NCBI GenBank assembly: GCA_039704465.1
Contig: JASFAU010000017.1
Location: 682,001-746,000 of the forward strand
Length of the DNA stretch: 64,000 nucleotides
From: Plasmodiophora brassicae
Lineage: Eukaryota > Endomyxa > Phytomyxea > Plasmodiophorida > Plasmodiophoridae
Direction: 5' to 3'
In this document: positions 32,808 to 44,637 of the stretch, piece by piece
Position numbering within the stretch: position 1 is the stretch's first letter
How the letters are laid out: every line of letters begins with the position of its first letter
Program-made: the position numbers and the translations under genes
Notes under the pieces: generated by a model
Told to the model about the DNA's origin: nothing
What the model saw: only the letters and a program-made list of their open reading frames with translations
Databases searched by the model: none

Positions 32808-33057
32808 CGGACCGCTAGGCGCGCACGACAACCCTGTGCAATACACCACCTTGCACGTTCTCTACAATGCAATACATTTTCAGGTCACCATCCGATGAGC
32901 CGTCAATGCGGCGCCGCACAGCAGAGCAGATGACGATGTTCCGCGTAGCCATCATGTATCCGACGTCGGGACCTCATGACGCTCCGCCAGCCCTATCTAC
33001 GTACGTCGGTGTGTCGGGCCAGACCGAACGTCGACCCGAGCGACCGCGCTCCATAGT
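32808..33057. other. Short intergenic stretch
   Basis: Lies between the stop codons of the convergent ankyrin and coiled-coil genes. ATACACCACCTTGCACGTTC and AATACATTTTC-type sequences recur, but no feature was assigned. Confidence 0.3.
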
Positions 33058-36000
33058 TTACCGGATGTCGCCGAAGTCCTGCAGGGCGCCCTGACGATTG
33101 GCCAGGCTGCGCGCCAGCACCGCGTTCGTCTTGTCGTCAAGGTCGTGGGCGCGCGCCAGCTCGGCGGCGATCTCGCCGGCCAGCTCGACGTCGTCATCGT
33201 CCTTGTCCAGCGCCTCCTGACCGGCCGGTTAGCGTATGCCGGTGCGCACCTCGCCCGCCCTACCTGAAGCTTGCTGGCCTCCTGCTTCTCGGCAGACACC
33301 CGGTACGGCCCGCCAGACCCTGCAGCAGACACGTCGTCGACTGGCTCGACGGCCGCAGCTTGCTGGATCGAACCCGCATGGCGAACGTCATCGTCCGGGA
33401 CCGGGGCGGCGGCAACGACGTCGACAGCAGCAGCGACCACCGCGCCCGGAGGAGCACGCTTCTCCACCGATGGCCTCTCGTCGGCACGCGACCGAACAGG
33501 GGCGGAGGGTGGCGCCTGGACGATCACCGACTCGACGTCGTCCGCGTAGTCGTCGTCGTCGTCGACAGTCTCGACGATGGACGCCTCCTCGTCAGCGGAC
33601 GTGGCGGCGCTCTTCGCGTGCTCGATCGTCGTTGACGGCGACCGCACCAATTGCAGAGACGGGCGTCGACGAGGATGCTGCCTCCTCGACGTGTCCGCGT
33701 CGTCGAGGTCGTTGCCGAACAGGTTCATGTCGTCGAGGAACGGCGACGCATCCGGCAGGCGGACGAACGACACCGACTCCCGCGACAGGGACATCTTCCT
33801 GGGCGCCAGCGCGAGCTCGTCGATGTCACCGGCGAGCAGCTTCGCCATCTGCTGCTCGGCGCGCGAGTTCGACCGCCTGTGCGACGCATGCGCCTTCGAC
33901 GCCGCCTGATTCTGCAGGTTGCCCTTCAGCGACGCGTTCTCTTCGGCGGCGCTTTGCGCCTTCTTCGACACGGCGTCCAGTTCCTGCATTGGTCGCGCCG
34001 TGTCAGCGCTGTCCACAACGACGTGCGCCGGACGCACCTGCTCCAGCTTGGCAATGCGCAGCGCTGACGATTCGTTGATCAAGTCCGACCCTGTCAGCTG
34101 CGGCAGAGCCCGCGTTCAGCCAACAAACGTAAAGCGCGAGTGCGACACGTCTGACCCTGATCTGCAACCTGTCAATGTCAGCGCGCGCCCCAACCAGGTC
34201 GGCCTCCAAACGTTGGCGCGTCTCCTCGACGTGCTGCAGGTCCCCCTCCAGGCTCCGGATCTAGGACGCGCAGACCACGGGTCAGTTCCGGATTGTCCGA
34301 CCCGGCGCTGGCACCGTTCGCGCCAACCCGATCGAGGGGCGCGCTCGTCGCCGACGCCGCCACGTCGTCCCGGAAGTGCTCCAGCAGCAACCGCAGGCGT
34401 TCCAGACGCTGGAACGACTCCGCAGGGGAGTCGCCGCCGACGAACAGGGTCTCCAGAGATTCGCGATCCACGCCGACGAATTTGCCAACGACGGCCGCAG
34501 CGGCTTCGTAGTGCCGAATCTGGGCCACCAGTTCCTGGACCTGCGCGACGAGCGCCCGCTCACGTTCCGACAGGTCGTCCCTAGCGCGCTCTGTGGACGC
34601 CAGCAACGCCTCCCTCGTCTGCAGCAGCGCAGCGACCTGATCCCGTTCCCGGCCAGCTTCCTCACACGCCGCCTACCGGTGCGGCGTCACACGTCACGAT
34701 CCCCGCTCGACAACACCAACGGACCTGAGCCTTGCGCAGAGCGTCCACCGCTTCCTGGTGCTTCGCCTCGATCAGGGCGCCGGCCTCGCGCAGGCGTCCG
34801 ATTTCCGCACGAGCATCGTCAAACCGCGCCTGTAGTGCATCCAGGGTGCTGCTGGACGCCTGACGGGCCGCTTCGGCTGTCTTGGCGAACTCGGCTGCCT
34901 GCGCGTCCAGCGCGCGCTGAACTTCACGATGGCGTTCCTGCGTAAATTCTGCCTGCAATTCACCACGAAGCTTCCATTGGCCGTCCGCCGCGGACGCTTC
35001 CGATTGTCGGGCGCGCCACAGGACAGCAGTTAGGCCTCGCTGACGAGACACACCTGTCAGGCGGTGCAACGCGCTGTCGGGCACAGGGCGCACCCACCTC
35101 TGCAATGATCCGCGTGCTATCGATCTCGCTGCGGATCGTATTGCTGATGTCGACTAGGGTCGACCGAATACCGGAGCAGGCAACGGCAATGGATGCTTTG
35201 CCGCGGACGACAAGCTGGGAGTGGCCGGCGCGCAACGCGTCCACATGCCGTTCATACGACACGCGTTGCCGCTCATGGTCCCTTCGCAGTGCCTGTACAC
35301 GACGCGTCCCGTCAGCAAACCGCAGAGTGGGGTTGTTGTTAGCGCCAAGAGACTTCGAGGTCGCCCTGCAGAGTCGTGACCCTGTCTTGAAGGTCGGCAT
35401 TCACTGACGACGCTCGTCCAAGTTCGGACTGTGCCTCGGATAGTTCGTTACTCTTATCCTGCGCCCGACCGTCAGAACACAGTATGCCAAGGCTTAGGAG
35501 ACGCAAGGCGCGAACCTTGATAACCTCCTGAAGGGCACGCACTCGATCGTCCACCTGTACTTGCATTTCCGAAATGGACTCTCGGAGACGGTTCTTGTGT
35601 TGCTCGGCGGATGCCAGCTGCTGCTCGTGCTGGGACTGGGCGGCTCTGAGCTCGTCCCTGGCGGACGCCAGGTCCCTTTCCAGCAGTCGAACGCGTTCTT
35701 CGAGGACAGAAATCTGCGACGTTAACTTGAGCGTCTCGGCCAAGTGCTCATGCCGTGCTGCGGATAGCGAATCCCGATGCGTCGACTCGAAGCGGTCAGC
35801 TGTCGACGCCGCGTCAGAGATCGCCACGGTCGCTCGTCGCTCCGCCGTGTCCAGAGCCCGACGAGCTTCTTCCAGGTCGGCCGTCCGCTTGACGAGCTGC
35901 GCTTGCGTCGTTTCGAATTGCTCCTGAAGTCGGTGATAGGCCGCATCTGCCGAGCGGCACCAATCCTCGAGCTCGGCAATACGGGCTGACGACGCCATCG

Positions 36001-38417
36001 ATCCGCCTTCCAGCGACTGCCGACCTTTCGTCTCTTCGTCCAGCAGGGCGGTCAGTTTGGCGATGTTCGTACTTGCCTCGTCAAGGTGCTGGGCTATGCA
36101 ATGAGCGCCGATGTAAGCGGACAGCGCAAGAGTTGATATTCCGTGTGCTTACTCAGCGTGTGCCGCCGCCGTGCCTCAGACTCGAGCTGTTGTGTGAGCT
36201 GCTGCACCTGGAAGCCAGCCTCTGTTGCGGATCGTTCGGCGTTGACAACTGCTAGACGAGCGGATGCGACTTCCGCCCGTGCCGACTGGGCATCGGCAAC
36301 TGCTCGTTCGCGATCCGCGTCCAGACCTGGGATACAGAGCAAGCAATTCAGTGCGTTGAATCGTTTTGAAGGCAACGACACATGCAGTACTGGAAAGGCG
36401 AGCTGTCCAGTCAGCCTCTAGACGGTCCCTTTCGCGCTCGATCCGCTGTTCAGCTTCCTTGCGCAGGGCCGATCTGAACGACTCGTTCTCGCGGACCAGC
36501 TCGGCTAGCAGGGCCGTCTCTTCGGGTCGGCCGGGAGGAGGGGGCGGAGGAGGAGGTGGCGCAAGCTTGGTGGCCGCTTCTGCCAATTCCGCCTTGACCT
36601 TGTCCCTAGCGGCAGCTTGCGCTTCGGCAGTCACTACACGTTAGGCACACGTCACCCATCTGTCGAAAGGCCCCAGTTCGTTTCGGACGTGCCTTTGGCA
36701 ACCTGCTGTTGAAGCTTCTGGCGTAGAACCGTCTGGTAGTGCCGATGAATTCGACGTGCCTCTTCCTCGGTACGGGATCGCACTTCTGCATCAATTGGAC
36801 GACCTTGAGATGTCGCAGCACGTATGACGACATCGATGTGGGTCACCGAGTTCCAGCGTGCGCTCGTATTCGGCAGTCTTCTCAACTAGCTGCATGTTCA
36901 CCACCGTCAGGCGCTGCTCCCACTCGCCTTCACGGACGCGTTTCTGCACAGGAAGGCATCAGTGACCTGTCGGGGCGCGGTTCACCCACGAAGGGCTTAC
37001 AGCTTCAGCGGCGCTGCGTTCCGCCTTGTCCAGCAGCTGTTTGCCTTCTTCGACACGAGCGGTCAGATCTGCGACGCGGGCCGTCATCACCTTCTTGTCC
37101 GCCGACGCGCTCTCCAGTGCTGATTCAGCCGAGGCCGCACGCTCATTGGAGGCCCGAAGCGCCGACGTCGTTTCACTCAGTTGCTTTTCCAATTCCTGGA
37201 TGCGTTCCTACAGAGGGCGGCAGACGTTCGTATGGGCAAACCGTTGGAGGCAGACTTGTCCAGCCCGACCTTGAGAGCGTCCTTCTCCCTGCTGAACAAC
37301 CGTTTCCGGTCCTGGAGCTGTGTGGTAGCGGCGTTGAGCTGGGCGGTGAGTTTGGCGATGTTGTCCGCGTTCAGGTCCTCCTCAGCTCGCACCAGGGATT
37401 CCACTTTGGACCCGACCAAGGAGTACTTATGCGCCAGCTTCATCCTGCGTATTGACCGGTCAGCGCAACCGAATGCCTGCGAATGGTGACGACGACGCGC
37501 GACCGTTGCTGTTCCGACTTGCGAAGCGCCAACGCAATCTTCTCTGCCTTCGCGCGCACGGCATTGCCCTTGCTGACGGCCTCCTGACGTGCCGCCTTCT
37601 CGGACGCCAGCTCAGCAACGACCGTCCGATGGTCTGGTTGGGTTCCGATCAGCACACGTCGACCAGTGCGAAAGACACGCGTACCGGCAAGCTGGTCCCT
37701 GAGGGCGGCGGCATCCTTTTCGGCAGCCCTCAGCCTGGATTCCAGCTCGTCGTTGACGGCGACCAGCTCGTCAAGCCGCGATTCAATCTGCCCAGCACGT
37801 TCATGCGCGACACGCTCGGCCGCCTTGTGCGCATCGCATTGCAGGCGCAGGGCGTTCGCCGCCCGTTCAGCACATTGCACGGCGTCCGCCTCTAGGCACG
37901 TCGGGAGACTCAGCACGCCGGGCATCGAACGCGAACGGGCGACAGGGCACCGACGGTGTCGCGCGTTGGCCGCGGCATCATCCGCGAGCCGCGTCTGCTC
38001 CTGCAGGTCGGCTCGCAACGATCGGATCTGCTGCTCCGCATCGCCAGACGCGGATCGTTGCCGGTCCGCATCGTCCAACCGCGCCCGGACCTCGTCCTGG
38101 TATTCCAGCAAGGCCGCCTCGGCACGCTCCTTCGCCTGGACGGCGTCGGACAGGCGACGACCCTGCCGACCATCCAGGCAGGGTTAGACGACCGGGCCAG
38201 GGAGGTACGTGGACGAAACCGGCGCAAGGCGATATATACTGACTTGTTCGTCGGTGATGGCGGATTGAACGCACTCGACGATGCGGTCGACGGCGAAGGG
38301 GGCCGTCAGCGGGTCGGAGGTCAGCGCGCGCAGGATGTCGTCGGCGGCGACCTGCGCCAGCGCGTCCTGGACGACGCCGGCCCAGTCGGCGGCGTCGACG
38401 GCGCGGACGTCCGCCAT
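33058..38417 (-). CDS. Large coiled-coil protein, many exons
   Basis: Exons I could phase: 38417-38244, 38162-37955, 37891-37685, 37633-37504, 37444-37270, 37207-37001, 36943-36847, 36803 onward, then further exons to a stop at 33058-33060. Introns are 43-81 nt with CTGAY/CTAAC branch sites. The junction near 36650-36617 is uncertain. The predicted protein (well over 1,000 aa) is almost wholly heptad-repeat coiled coil, with a short globular N-terminus, a poly-Pro run (about 36535-36555) and a Ser/Asp-rich, less ordered C-terminal 300 aa that ends in a helical ELAGEIAAELARAHDL stretch. No motor or membrane domain. Candidates are a golgin, centrosomal or kinetochore scaffold; I cannot choose. 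Confidence 0.75.
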
Positions 38418-38873
38418 TGCAGGCGCCGCTGGGCGGAGTCAGTGCCACCCCCCCGACTCTGTGATGCGCGCGCCGGCGGCGGCAGGCGCCCCCCCATCGC
38501 CTCGCCCGCCGCCACAGGCAGAGCCGTCAGTGCTGCATCTCTTCCAACCGGGCCCAAAACGAAAATGAGCCGCCATCGGCGGAATGGGGTCTGCACGTCG
38601 AGACGCGGCATGGTCCCTGGAACATTCCTGAATCCTGACACGGGGTGCCCGGCCTGTACAGCCCGAGCGCCCCTGCGGACTGCGTAGTGCGTACGGCCTG
38701 CGTAGGTAGTGCGTACGGACTGCGTAGGTAAGTGCGTACGGCCTGCCGCACACAGGCGCAGGTCCAGGACCACGCCTGGTGCAGACTGCGCACGGCGCCT
38801 CAGAGTTCAATCTGCTTGCGCGCACGGCGGGACGACGTCGAGTTGCTGACAGACGACCCCGGTTTGCAGGACA
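38418..38873. other. Upstream region of coiled-coil gene and ankyrin relic
   Basis: Holds the 5' flanks of the divergent coiled-coil gene and the ankyrin relic, and the tandem repeat at 38676-38747. The last 90 bases are related to those before the ankyrin gene at 32004. No gene seen. Confidence 0.4.
38676..38747. repeat. Degenerate tandem repeat, 18-23 bp units
   Basis: Three units of the form CGG(A/C)CTGCGTAG...TGCGTA differ by small insertions (18, 22 and 23 bp), followed by a partial fourth. The motif resembles the 12-bp repeat near 5250-5335. Confidence 0.7.
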
Positions 38874-39203
38874 ATGGCCATCGACAATCGCGCTCGTCTC
38901 CGGCTCGCTGTGCCGCTGTTGTCGGTCGTGGTCGTTATCGCCGTGCTGCTCTGTACCCATGAGGTCGACGCGGCGTTGGACGATGCGACGGTGGGGTCAG
39001 GCCTGCATCAGCTTTGGTTCGCGGCCCGCACGCACGAGGAGCGCACCCTCGTCACTTCGATCAACTCGATTGTCGTCGGCGACCTTCGTTCCGTCAACAG
39101 CCGTCAGACTGTCACGCAGATTCACAGCCTGCCGTTCGGTGGCGCTGACACGTCTGTCCTTCACTGGGCGGCGTGCAATGGCTGCACACGATTCGCCTCC
39201 TAG
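38874..39203 (+). pseudogene. Truncated secreted ankyrin gene
   Basis: An ATG opens a signal peptide (LAVPLLSVVVVIAVLLC) and family-type linker, but the frame stops after SVLHWAACNGC, one third into the first repeat. Further ankyrin-like sequence (GIPLRAVDSAHDGRLMRLV) appears in another frame near 39290-39350, so a frameshift and decay are likely. The upstream flank is shared with the ankyrin gene at 32004. It could still yield a short secreted peptide of 109 aa. Confidence 0.6.
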
Positions 39204-39367
39204 ACGCAATACACCATCCAATAACGGACCACGTTGCCGGCCGATGCACGAACGTGACACCTTTCGCATACGGACAACGTCTTAGGCGCGGGATCCCGCT
39301 GAGGGCCGTTGATTCTGCACACGATGGCCGCTTGATGCGGCTCGTTAGGCAACCAGGGGTCCCGTGT

Positions 39368-40258
39368 TTATGGCATGGGTTCGATCTTGCCCGCGGCCCG
39401 ATCGCGCTCCTCGCTCTTCACCATTTCGCCGTCGAGCTTCTTCAGGGCGGGCACGTGCGACAGGACCTCGACGCGCCGATCCTCGATCGTCTTCCCTTCG
39501 TAGAACGGGTTGCCGACCACCAGCAGATCCTGCAACTCGGGCAGCTCTTGCTGTGCGCGCGGGAACCGAGCGTTCAGCGCATCTGGGCCGACCATGGCCG
39601 GGAGCGGCGCCTTACCAGCTTGTTGAGTTCGTCGGCGCCCTTGATGCGGTTGTTCCCAATGTACAGGACGCGGAGCTTCTTCAGCGCCGACAGCCCCGCC
39701 AGCTTCTCGATCTGGTTGTACGACAGCCACAGCTCCTCCAGCGACTCGGCCAGCTCGTCCAGCCCCGATATCTTCTTGATGTTGTTCCTCGCCAGCGATA
39801 GGATCCGCAGGTTCTCTTCGTCGGGCAACACCCGCGGGTCAGCAAGCGCGTTTCGCATCGGGGCACAAGCAGCGCTTACTCAGGCCGGGCAGCGGGAAGA
39901 TCTTGTCGATCATGTTCGTCGACAGCGACAAGTGCCTGACAGGGGGGGGACAGGTCGCGTCGGAAATCACGTCACCGACAGCACGGCCCCAAACCGGTGG
40001 CTGACTCGCAGGCGGCCAGGTCGTTCAGCTTCCCGTCCATCTTCTGGATGGGCGGCACCTGGCACATCAGCTTGACGACCTTGGCCTCGGACGCCTTCTG
40101 CCCCGGGTGCTTCTCCTCCTAGCGGTTCCGTCACCCATCGCCAGGGAACGAACGGCGCGCGCGTACCCATTTCTGCAGGCATTCCTTGATCTTCGACTAC
40201 GTACCGCACAACGACGGGTCAGACGACGCGCGCACGGGGAGCACACTCCCCCCACCAT
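39368..40258 (-). CDS. DNAL1: Axonemal dynein light chain 1 (LC1)
   Basis: Six exons join exactly: 40258-40256 (only the ATG), 40196-40167, 40118-40006, 39935-39880, 39815-39616, 39550-39368, total about 194 aa, the usual length of the family. The order is [18 protein letters not shown], then [10 protein letters not shown], then leucine-rich repeats ([50 protein letters not shown]) and the family end [15 protein letters not shown] ... [14 protein letters not shown]1 binds the motor domain of outer-arm dynein gamma heavy chain and tubulin in motile cilia. Its presence implies a flagellated stage. The first exon coding a single codon is unusual. Confidence 0.95.
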
Positions 40259-40425
40259 TGTTGCTCGCTACGCTGGCGCGCTCGCCTGGTCGTCGACAGC
40301 GGTCCCGGGCGCGAGTCTACCGCGCGTCGCCCTGTGACTGGATAGAGGTACGACGACGCGCGGCCCTAATGGGGACGGACGCACGAAGCAGGGAGGACCC
40401 CGGATCCATTCGCGTCTATGTACGT

Positions 40426-41780
40426 TTAGTTGAGCTCGCCGAGGTAGACGGTCCCGTCCGAGCTGGCCGACGCGATGATGGGCTGCGACGGGTGGAACGC
40501 GACGTCGTTGACGGATCCCTTGTGGCCGGGCAGCTTGTACTGGATGCGCGTCGTGGCGACGTCCCAGACGTGGACGAACCGGTCGGCGGACCCGGCGGCG
40601 ACCTTGGCGTCGTCGGCGCTCCAGGCGCACCGCAGCAGGTTCTTCTCAAAGTCGTGCGACGCGCCCAGGAACGTCTTCACGAGGCGCGCCTCGGGGCAGA
40701 ACGGGCGCACGTCGAAGCAGCGCACGACGTTGTCCATCGCGTTCGTCAGCAGGTAGGCGCCGTCGCCCGACAACGCCACGCCCGTGATCGTGTCCTGGGC
40801 GCCCTCCAGCACCTGCCATGCAATGAGCGGGGCGCGCGCAACGGCCAGACACCGACGACTTGCCATGGATTGCTGCAACGTTCGCAGGTCGAACTGTCGG
40901 ACGTCGGGGTCGATGCCGCCGACGAACATGTGCCGGTCGTCCTTGCCGAGGGCGACCGCCGTGATCGGGAACGCCGACTGAACGCGAGCCTGTGGCCCCC
41001 TGGCGCGCAGGTCCCACAGCAGCGCCGCCCGGTCGTCGCCGGCGCTGGCGAACACGTCCACCTGCGTCCTGGACGCGGCGCACGCGTTCACGAACGAGGA
41101 ATGCGCTCGCAGCTTCCTGACGTGGGCGCCGACCTCGGCGTCCCAGACGACGACGAGCTTGTCGGCGCCGACCGAGTAGATCCGCCTGCCGAACAGTGAG
41201 CCGACGAGCAGCGGGGGCGCGGCGGCGCGCGATGAACTCACTGCGAGTCGGACGACCAGCACAGGTCGAGGACGGCGGCCTGGTGGCCGGACAGGCACAG
41301 GAAGTTGTCGCAGGCGTCGTCGTCGCCCACGGTTCTCCACAGGACTGCACAACAGGAGGGACGCGCGCGTCAGATCACCGACGGCGGCACCGGATGCGAA
41401 TACGACGCGTTACAGATCTGCTTGTCGAACGACCCGGACGCCAGCACGGACCCGTCCCCGTTGAACCTGGGCGACCAGCGTGAGCAGGCGCCCGGCAAGG
41501 ACGACGCGGGCGTACCTGTTGACGTGGACGGCGGCGCCGTGGCCACTGAGCAGCATGTTCGGCGCCGGCAGCGTGGACGTGCGCGACGGCTCCTGACGAT
41601 CACGGCGACGTTTAGCCCGCACACGACAAACGATACGTCGACGAGCGGGAAACGCACGGTGATCTGCAGCCCCTGTTGGTCGGGTTTGTGCCGTTTCGAC
41701 AGCGCCGTCGACGAACGACCGGCATCGTCGACGTCGTCCCCGGCGGGGCGCTTCGTCAGCGCCACTGTCGTCGTGGTCAT
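40426..41780 (-). CDS. SNRNP40: U5 snRNP 40-kDa WD40 protein
   Basis: Exons 41780-41658, 41592-41516, 41466-41414, 41344-41242, 41185-40426 join in phase (introns 49-69 nt), about 370 aa. A basic N-terminus is followed by LPAPNMLLSGH and seven WD40 blades. The last ones carry the family signature NAMDNVVRCFDVRPF, FEKNLLRCAWSADDAKVAAGSADRF in two adjacent pieces, and YKLPGHKGSVNDVAFHP, ending DGTVYLGELN. SNRNP40 sits on Prp8 in U5 snRNP in the nucleus and takes part in spliceosome assembly, fitting an intron-rich genome. About 20 residues after DLRTLQQS look inserted relative to the family and may be an unspliced short intron of a length divisible by three. Confidence 0.95.
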
Positions 41781-42082
41781 GCTGCTCGCCGCGACTGCAC
41801 GCCGTGGCGGACTTTTCCGCTGCGGGCCGTGCGCGTATCGTCAATACAGCAACGACGTGCACCGTAGAGCGTACGTACACTGGACGTACTTGGGAGCATA
41901 CAGGGCCAGTCTTGAGCACGCGTCGCTAGTGCCGGCTCCGTCAGTAACGGTTCCGAATGTTCCGGATGTGCCTAACTGGCCGAAGTACTTGTACCCATCC
42001 GCGCCGTTACGAGTTACGATGGTGGTTGCTGTATTGATGAGTTGGAGGGGACGTTGTCAGCCTGTCCAAGCCGGCCAACCGG
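41781..42082. other. Intergenic, 302 bp
   Basis: Lies upstream of SNRNP40 and downstream of the RING gene. No motif assigned. Confidence 0.3.
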
Positions 42083-43058
42083 TCAGCCGGGCAACTGGCG
42101 GACGCTGCTTGTCATGGGTGCGCTGATGTCGTGCCGGCACACCGGACACTGCCGCTTGATGCGCAGCCACTGCTCGATGCAGGCTTCGTTGAACTATGTG
42201 AACAATGAGTGGGGTTCGTGGTTAGGTCGTGCATACGCGCTTGCGCGCCTACCTCATGCCCACATGGCAGTGTGGCGACCTGGTCGCCAGTACTGAAGTC
42301 GGTCATGCAGATCGCGCAGGTCGTCTGATCGCCCGCCGCCTCTTGCCGGTACCGTCGTCGCGGCAACCTCTTGATCGTGCGTTCGCTGGCGCGATACAAC
42401 GACAACCCGAAGCAGTGCACTACGGCGCGACACGCGTACCCATGAGCGACCGCACCAAGGGCGACAAGCGTGATCCCGTACCAAAGATGAGCAGGAGGGG
42501 CAGGCACAGGAACGCCGCCAGGGCGACCAGGACCGGAGCGGACACGTACACGATGACCAGGCCGATCAGGACGACCATGTAGATGAACGTGGCCGGGGCC
42601 GTGGCCGCACACGTCGTGCCCTGCATGACCCAGAAGCAGCCGATGGCGATCATGAAGAACGCATGCGCTCGCAGGCATGCGTCCAGCAGGTTGCAGGTTC
42701 GGCGGTGCCTGGCGGGCGCCGCCGCCGCATCGTCGACGGTGTCGTCGGCGCTCTCCAGGTACGTCGCCTTGGCCGTCATCGGAATGCGTATCGGTAACCG
42801 CGCCGAGTACAACAGTATCCACGATTTCACAGGCAGGGCGGCGCAGGGCTCCACGTCCCAGTATAGCGACAGGATCACGGTCGACGTGACCAGTTCCGCC
42901 ACCTCGTACGCGAGCAACGCGACCTGATACGCGTCTATCGTTACGCGGCGTCGACGCCGACGCGGCGGCGGGCGCGACGGTGCCGAGACGACGCCGTCGA
43001 CCTGGACGACGACGGCGCCGGTCGCTGGCGGCGCCGGTGGTGGTCGTTCGGAAGCCAT
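42083..43058 (-). CDS. Multi-TM RING-H2 E3 ubiquitin ligase
   Basis: Exons 43058-42482, 42419-42253, 42193-42083 (introns 62 and 59 nt) give about 284 aa. After a Pro/Arg-rich cytosolic start come about four hydrophobic segments (around residues 55-75, 85-105, 135-155 and 160-190). A C-terminal RING-H2 follows: CAIC-x10-ATLPCGH then, across the third exon, FNEACIEQWLRIKRQCPVC. The intron falls between the metal-binding His and the CIEQW block, and removing it restores the finger. Membrane RING proteins of this plan ubiquitinate membrane or ER cargo. Start chosen at the ATG before SERPPPAPP. The specific orthologue is unknown. Confidence 0.85.
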
Positions 43059-43231
43059 GCGTGCGCACGCCGGGGTTCCAGAAGGATCCGGATGTGGGAC
43101 ACACGGGCCGTCCCCGGACGACAGACTCCGATGAAGGGCTCCGAGGTGCGGCGTGCGCAGCAGCTGCAAAAACCGGACCGGGACGACTCTGTATAAATAG
43201 ATGGGGCGGCAGCAGGCGACGCTCCTGCAGG

Positions 43232-44425
43232 TTACCGCAGGAGGTGAGCAGCGAACGTGGTCGACGTGGGTTCGAACGGGATCGACGACAGGCGCGGGAA
43301 CGATGTGACCCAGTCGGCGACGAAGTACAGCGTTGAGGCCAGCAGAAGCGTGCCGACGACGATGAGCGTGGTGCCGGCTAGCCCCGGTAGAAGCGTGACG
43401 GACGGCGGGCGCGAGTGCAGGACGACGTCGTCGAAGAGGGACGTGGCGTATCGCGGCAGGGGAACACGACGACGGTCGATCCAGGTGGTGGCAAGGGCGG
43501 CGGCGGCCCCGATCACTATGCCGGCGCCCGTCGAGCGGAACGACTTTCTTGGCGGAACCCGTTCCGCCATGCTGTGCTGCGTTGTTCGTGTGCTCTTCTT
43601 AAGAAGCCCGCTGCCCATGACGAGCAGACCGACAGACAGAGGCAGAGCGTATGAACGCAGGGACGTCGCGAAACGACCACGCGAGGCTTGCTGCATGGAC
43701 GTTGCTGTGCTGGTTGTTGTTGTTGCTGTTGTTGCACCCTGAGCTTCAGCGGCAGGTTGCGAGGGCACCCCTGTGGCTGCATGACACTGCTTAGGCGAAA
43801 GCGCCTGGACGCGTGCCATATCATCGTGCTGTAAAGCACTCTCATCCTGCTGTACAGCACCCTCATCCTGCAGACGTTTCTGCCGGGCGGACGGCTCGGC
43901 GCCTGCATCCATCGGCACCGCAGCGACGGGCAACGACGACGAGGACGCGTCGTCCCCCGTTGCCATGACTGTCGCAACTGACGACGGCGGGAATTCAAAT
44001 GGACGAGGTGCATCGGGATCGACGTGTCCCGCGGAGGTCGCACGGGGCCGTAATGCTAGCGGGGGCGACATAGCGCGCGCAGGCGCGTTGGGAACAACGC
44101 CTGTGAACGACGAGTGCCGTCGCATGACATGATACGGCAGTGGTTGGACGACAGGGGGCGCCGGCACTCCTGGCCGAGTCAGCACCCCAACAGGGTGCGC
44201 CTGACGGTCTTGTTTGCGGGATAGTCGCGGCGTCGTCACCGGGGACGCTATGTCCAGGAGCGCCGACGCCGTGCACGGCATCGACAGGGATCGGTACTTG
44301 CGCGGGCCATGCCCGGGAATTTGTACCACGCACGGGTCCTCATACGATGGCGACACAGCGCCGTTGATAACGGCAACGATGGCCAGGATCGTCGGCAGGC
44401 AACGCGCAGCGCCGCGCAACGGCAT
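43232..44425 (-). CDS. Orphan secretory-pathway membrane protein
   Basis: One exon, about 397 aa. The ATG at 44425 gives a signal peptide (LPTILAIVAVINGAVS). A long Pro/Ser/Thr/Gln-rich region (about 30-270) has no repeats I can name. Three hydrophobic segments lie near the C-terminus (LPLSVGLLVMGSGLL, GAGIVIGAAAALATTW and LAGTTLIVVGTLLLASTLYFV). An extended N-terminal luminal/extracellular domain and a membrane-anchored C-terminus are predicted. No domain recognised. The coding frame is the only long one with normal codon use here. Confidence 0.6.
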   Translation of the reverse strand: MPLRGAARCLPTILAIVAVINGAVSPSYEDPCVVQIPGHGPRKYRSLSMPCTASALLDIASPVTTPRLSRKQDRQAHPVGVLTRPGVPAPPVVQPLPYHVMRRHSSFTGVVPNAPARAMSPPLALRPRATSAGHVDPDAPRPFEFPPSSVATVMATGDDASSSSLPVAAVPMDAGAEPSARQKRLQDEGAVQQDESALQHDDMARVQALSPKQCHAATGVPSQPAAEAQGATTATTTTSTATSMQQASRGRFATSLRSYALPLSVGLLVMGSGLLKKSTRTTQHSMAERVPPRKSFRSTGAGIVIGAAAALATTWIDRRRVPLPRYATSLFDDVVLHSRPPSVTLLPGLAGTTLIVVGTLLLASTLYFVADWVTSFPRLSSIPFEPTSTTFAAHLLR

Positions 44426-44637
44426 CGTCGTTGAGGACGACGCCGCTTCCCAACAGTGGGCTCGCAATGTTCTTCGTTGCGCGCGCGCGGTGCACCGTGA
44501 CGGTGTCCGAGCGCTATTTGCGGCGCGGCGCCACAGACGGACTCCGAAGCTACACCCGCGCGGCTGTGTCCGCCGCGGCCGAAATTGGCTGCCACAACGC
44601 TGGACCGACTTAACTCAGTCGCGTTCGTTTACGATCA

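Noticed and set aside
33236..34078. 280-codon plus-strand frame
   Set aside because: Antisense to well-phased coiled-coil exons, and rich in Arg/Pro/Ala as expected for shadow frames.
38439..38960. Long minus-strand open frame overlapping the start of the coiled-coil gene region
   Set aside because: It is Pro/Arg-rich, has no ATG-linked domain and runs through the tandem repeat; typical of a GC-rich antisense frame.
40800..40870. In-frame intron in SNRNP40 after DLRTLQQS
   Set aside because: The segment looks inserted relative to the family, but the best donor and acceptor do not share a phase, so I left the exon continuous.
43190..43205. TATAAATAG motif on the plus strand as a promoter
   Set aside because: No plus-strand gene follows; on the minus strand it would sit upstream of the RING gene but in the reverse orientation, so I did not call it.
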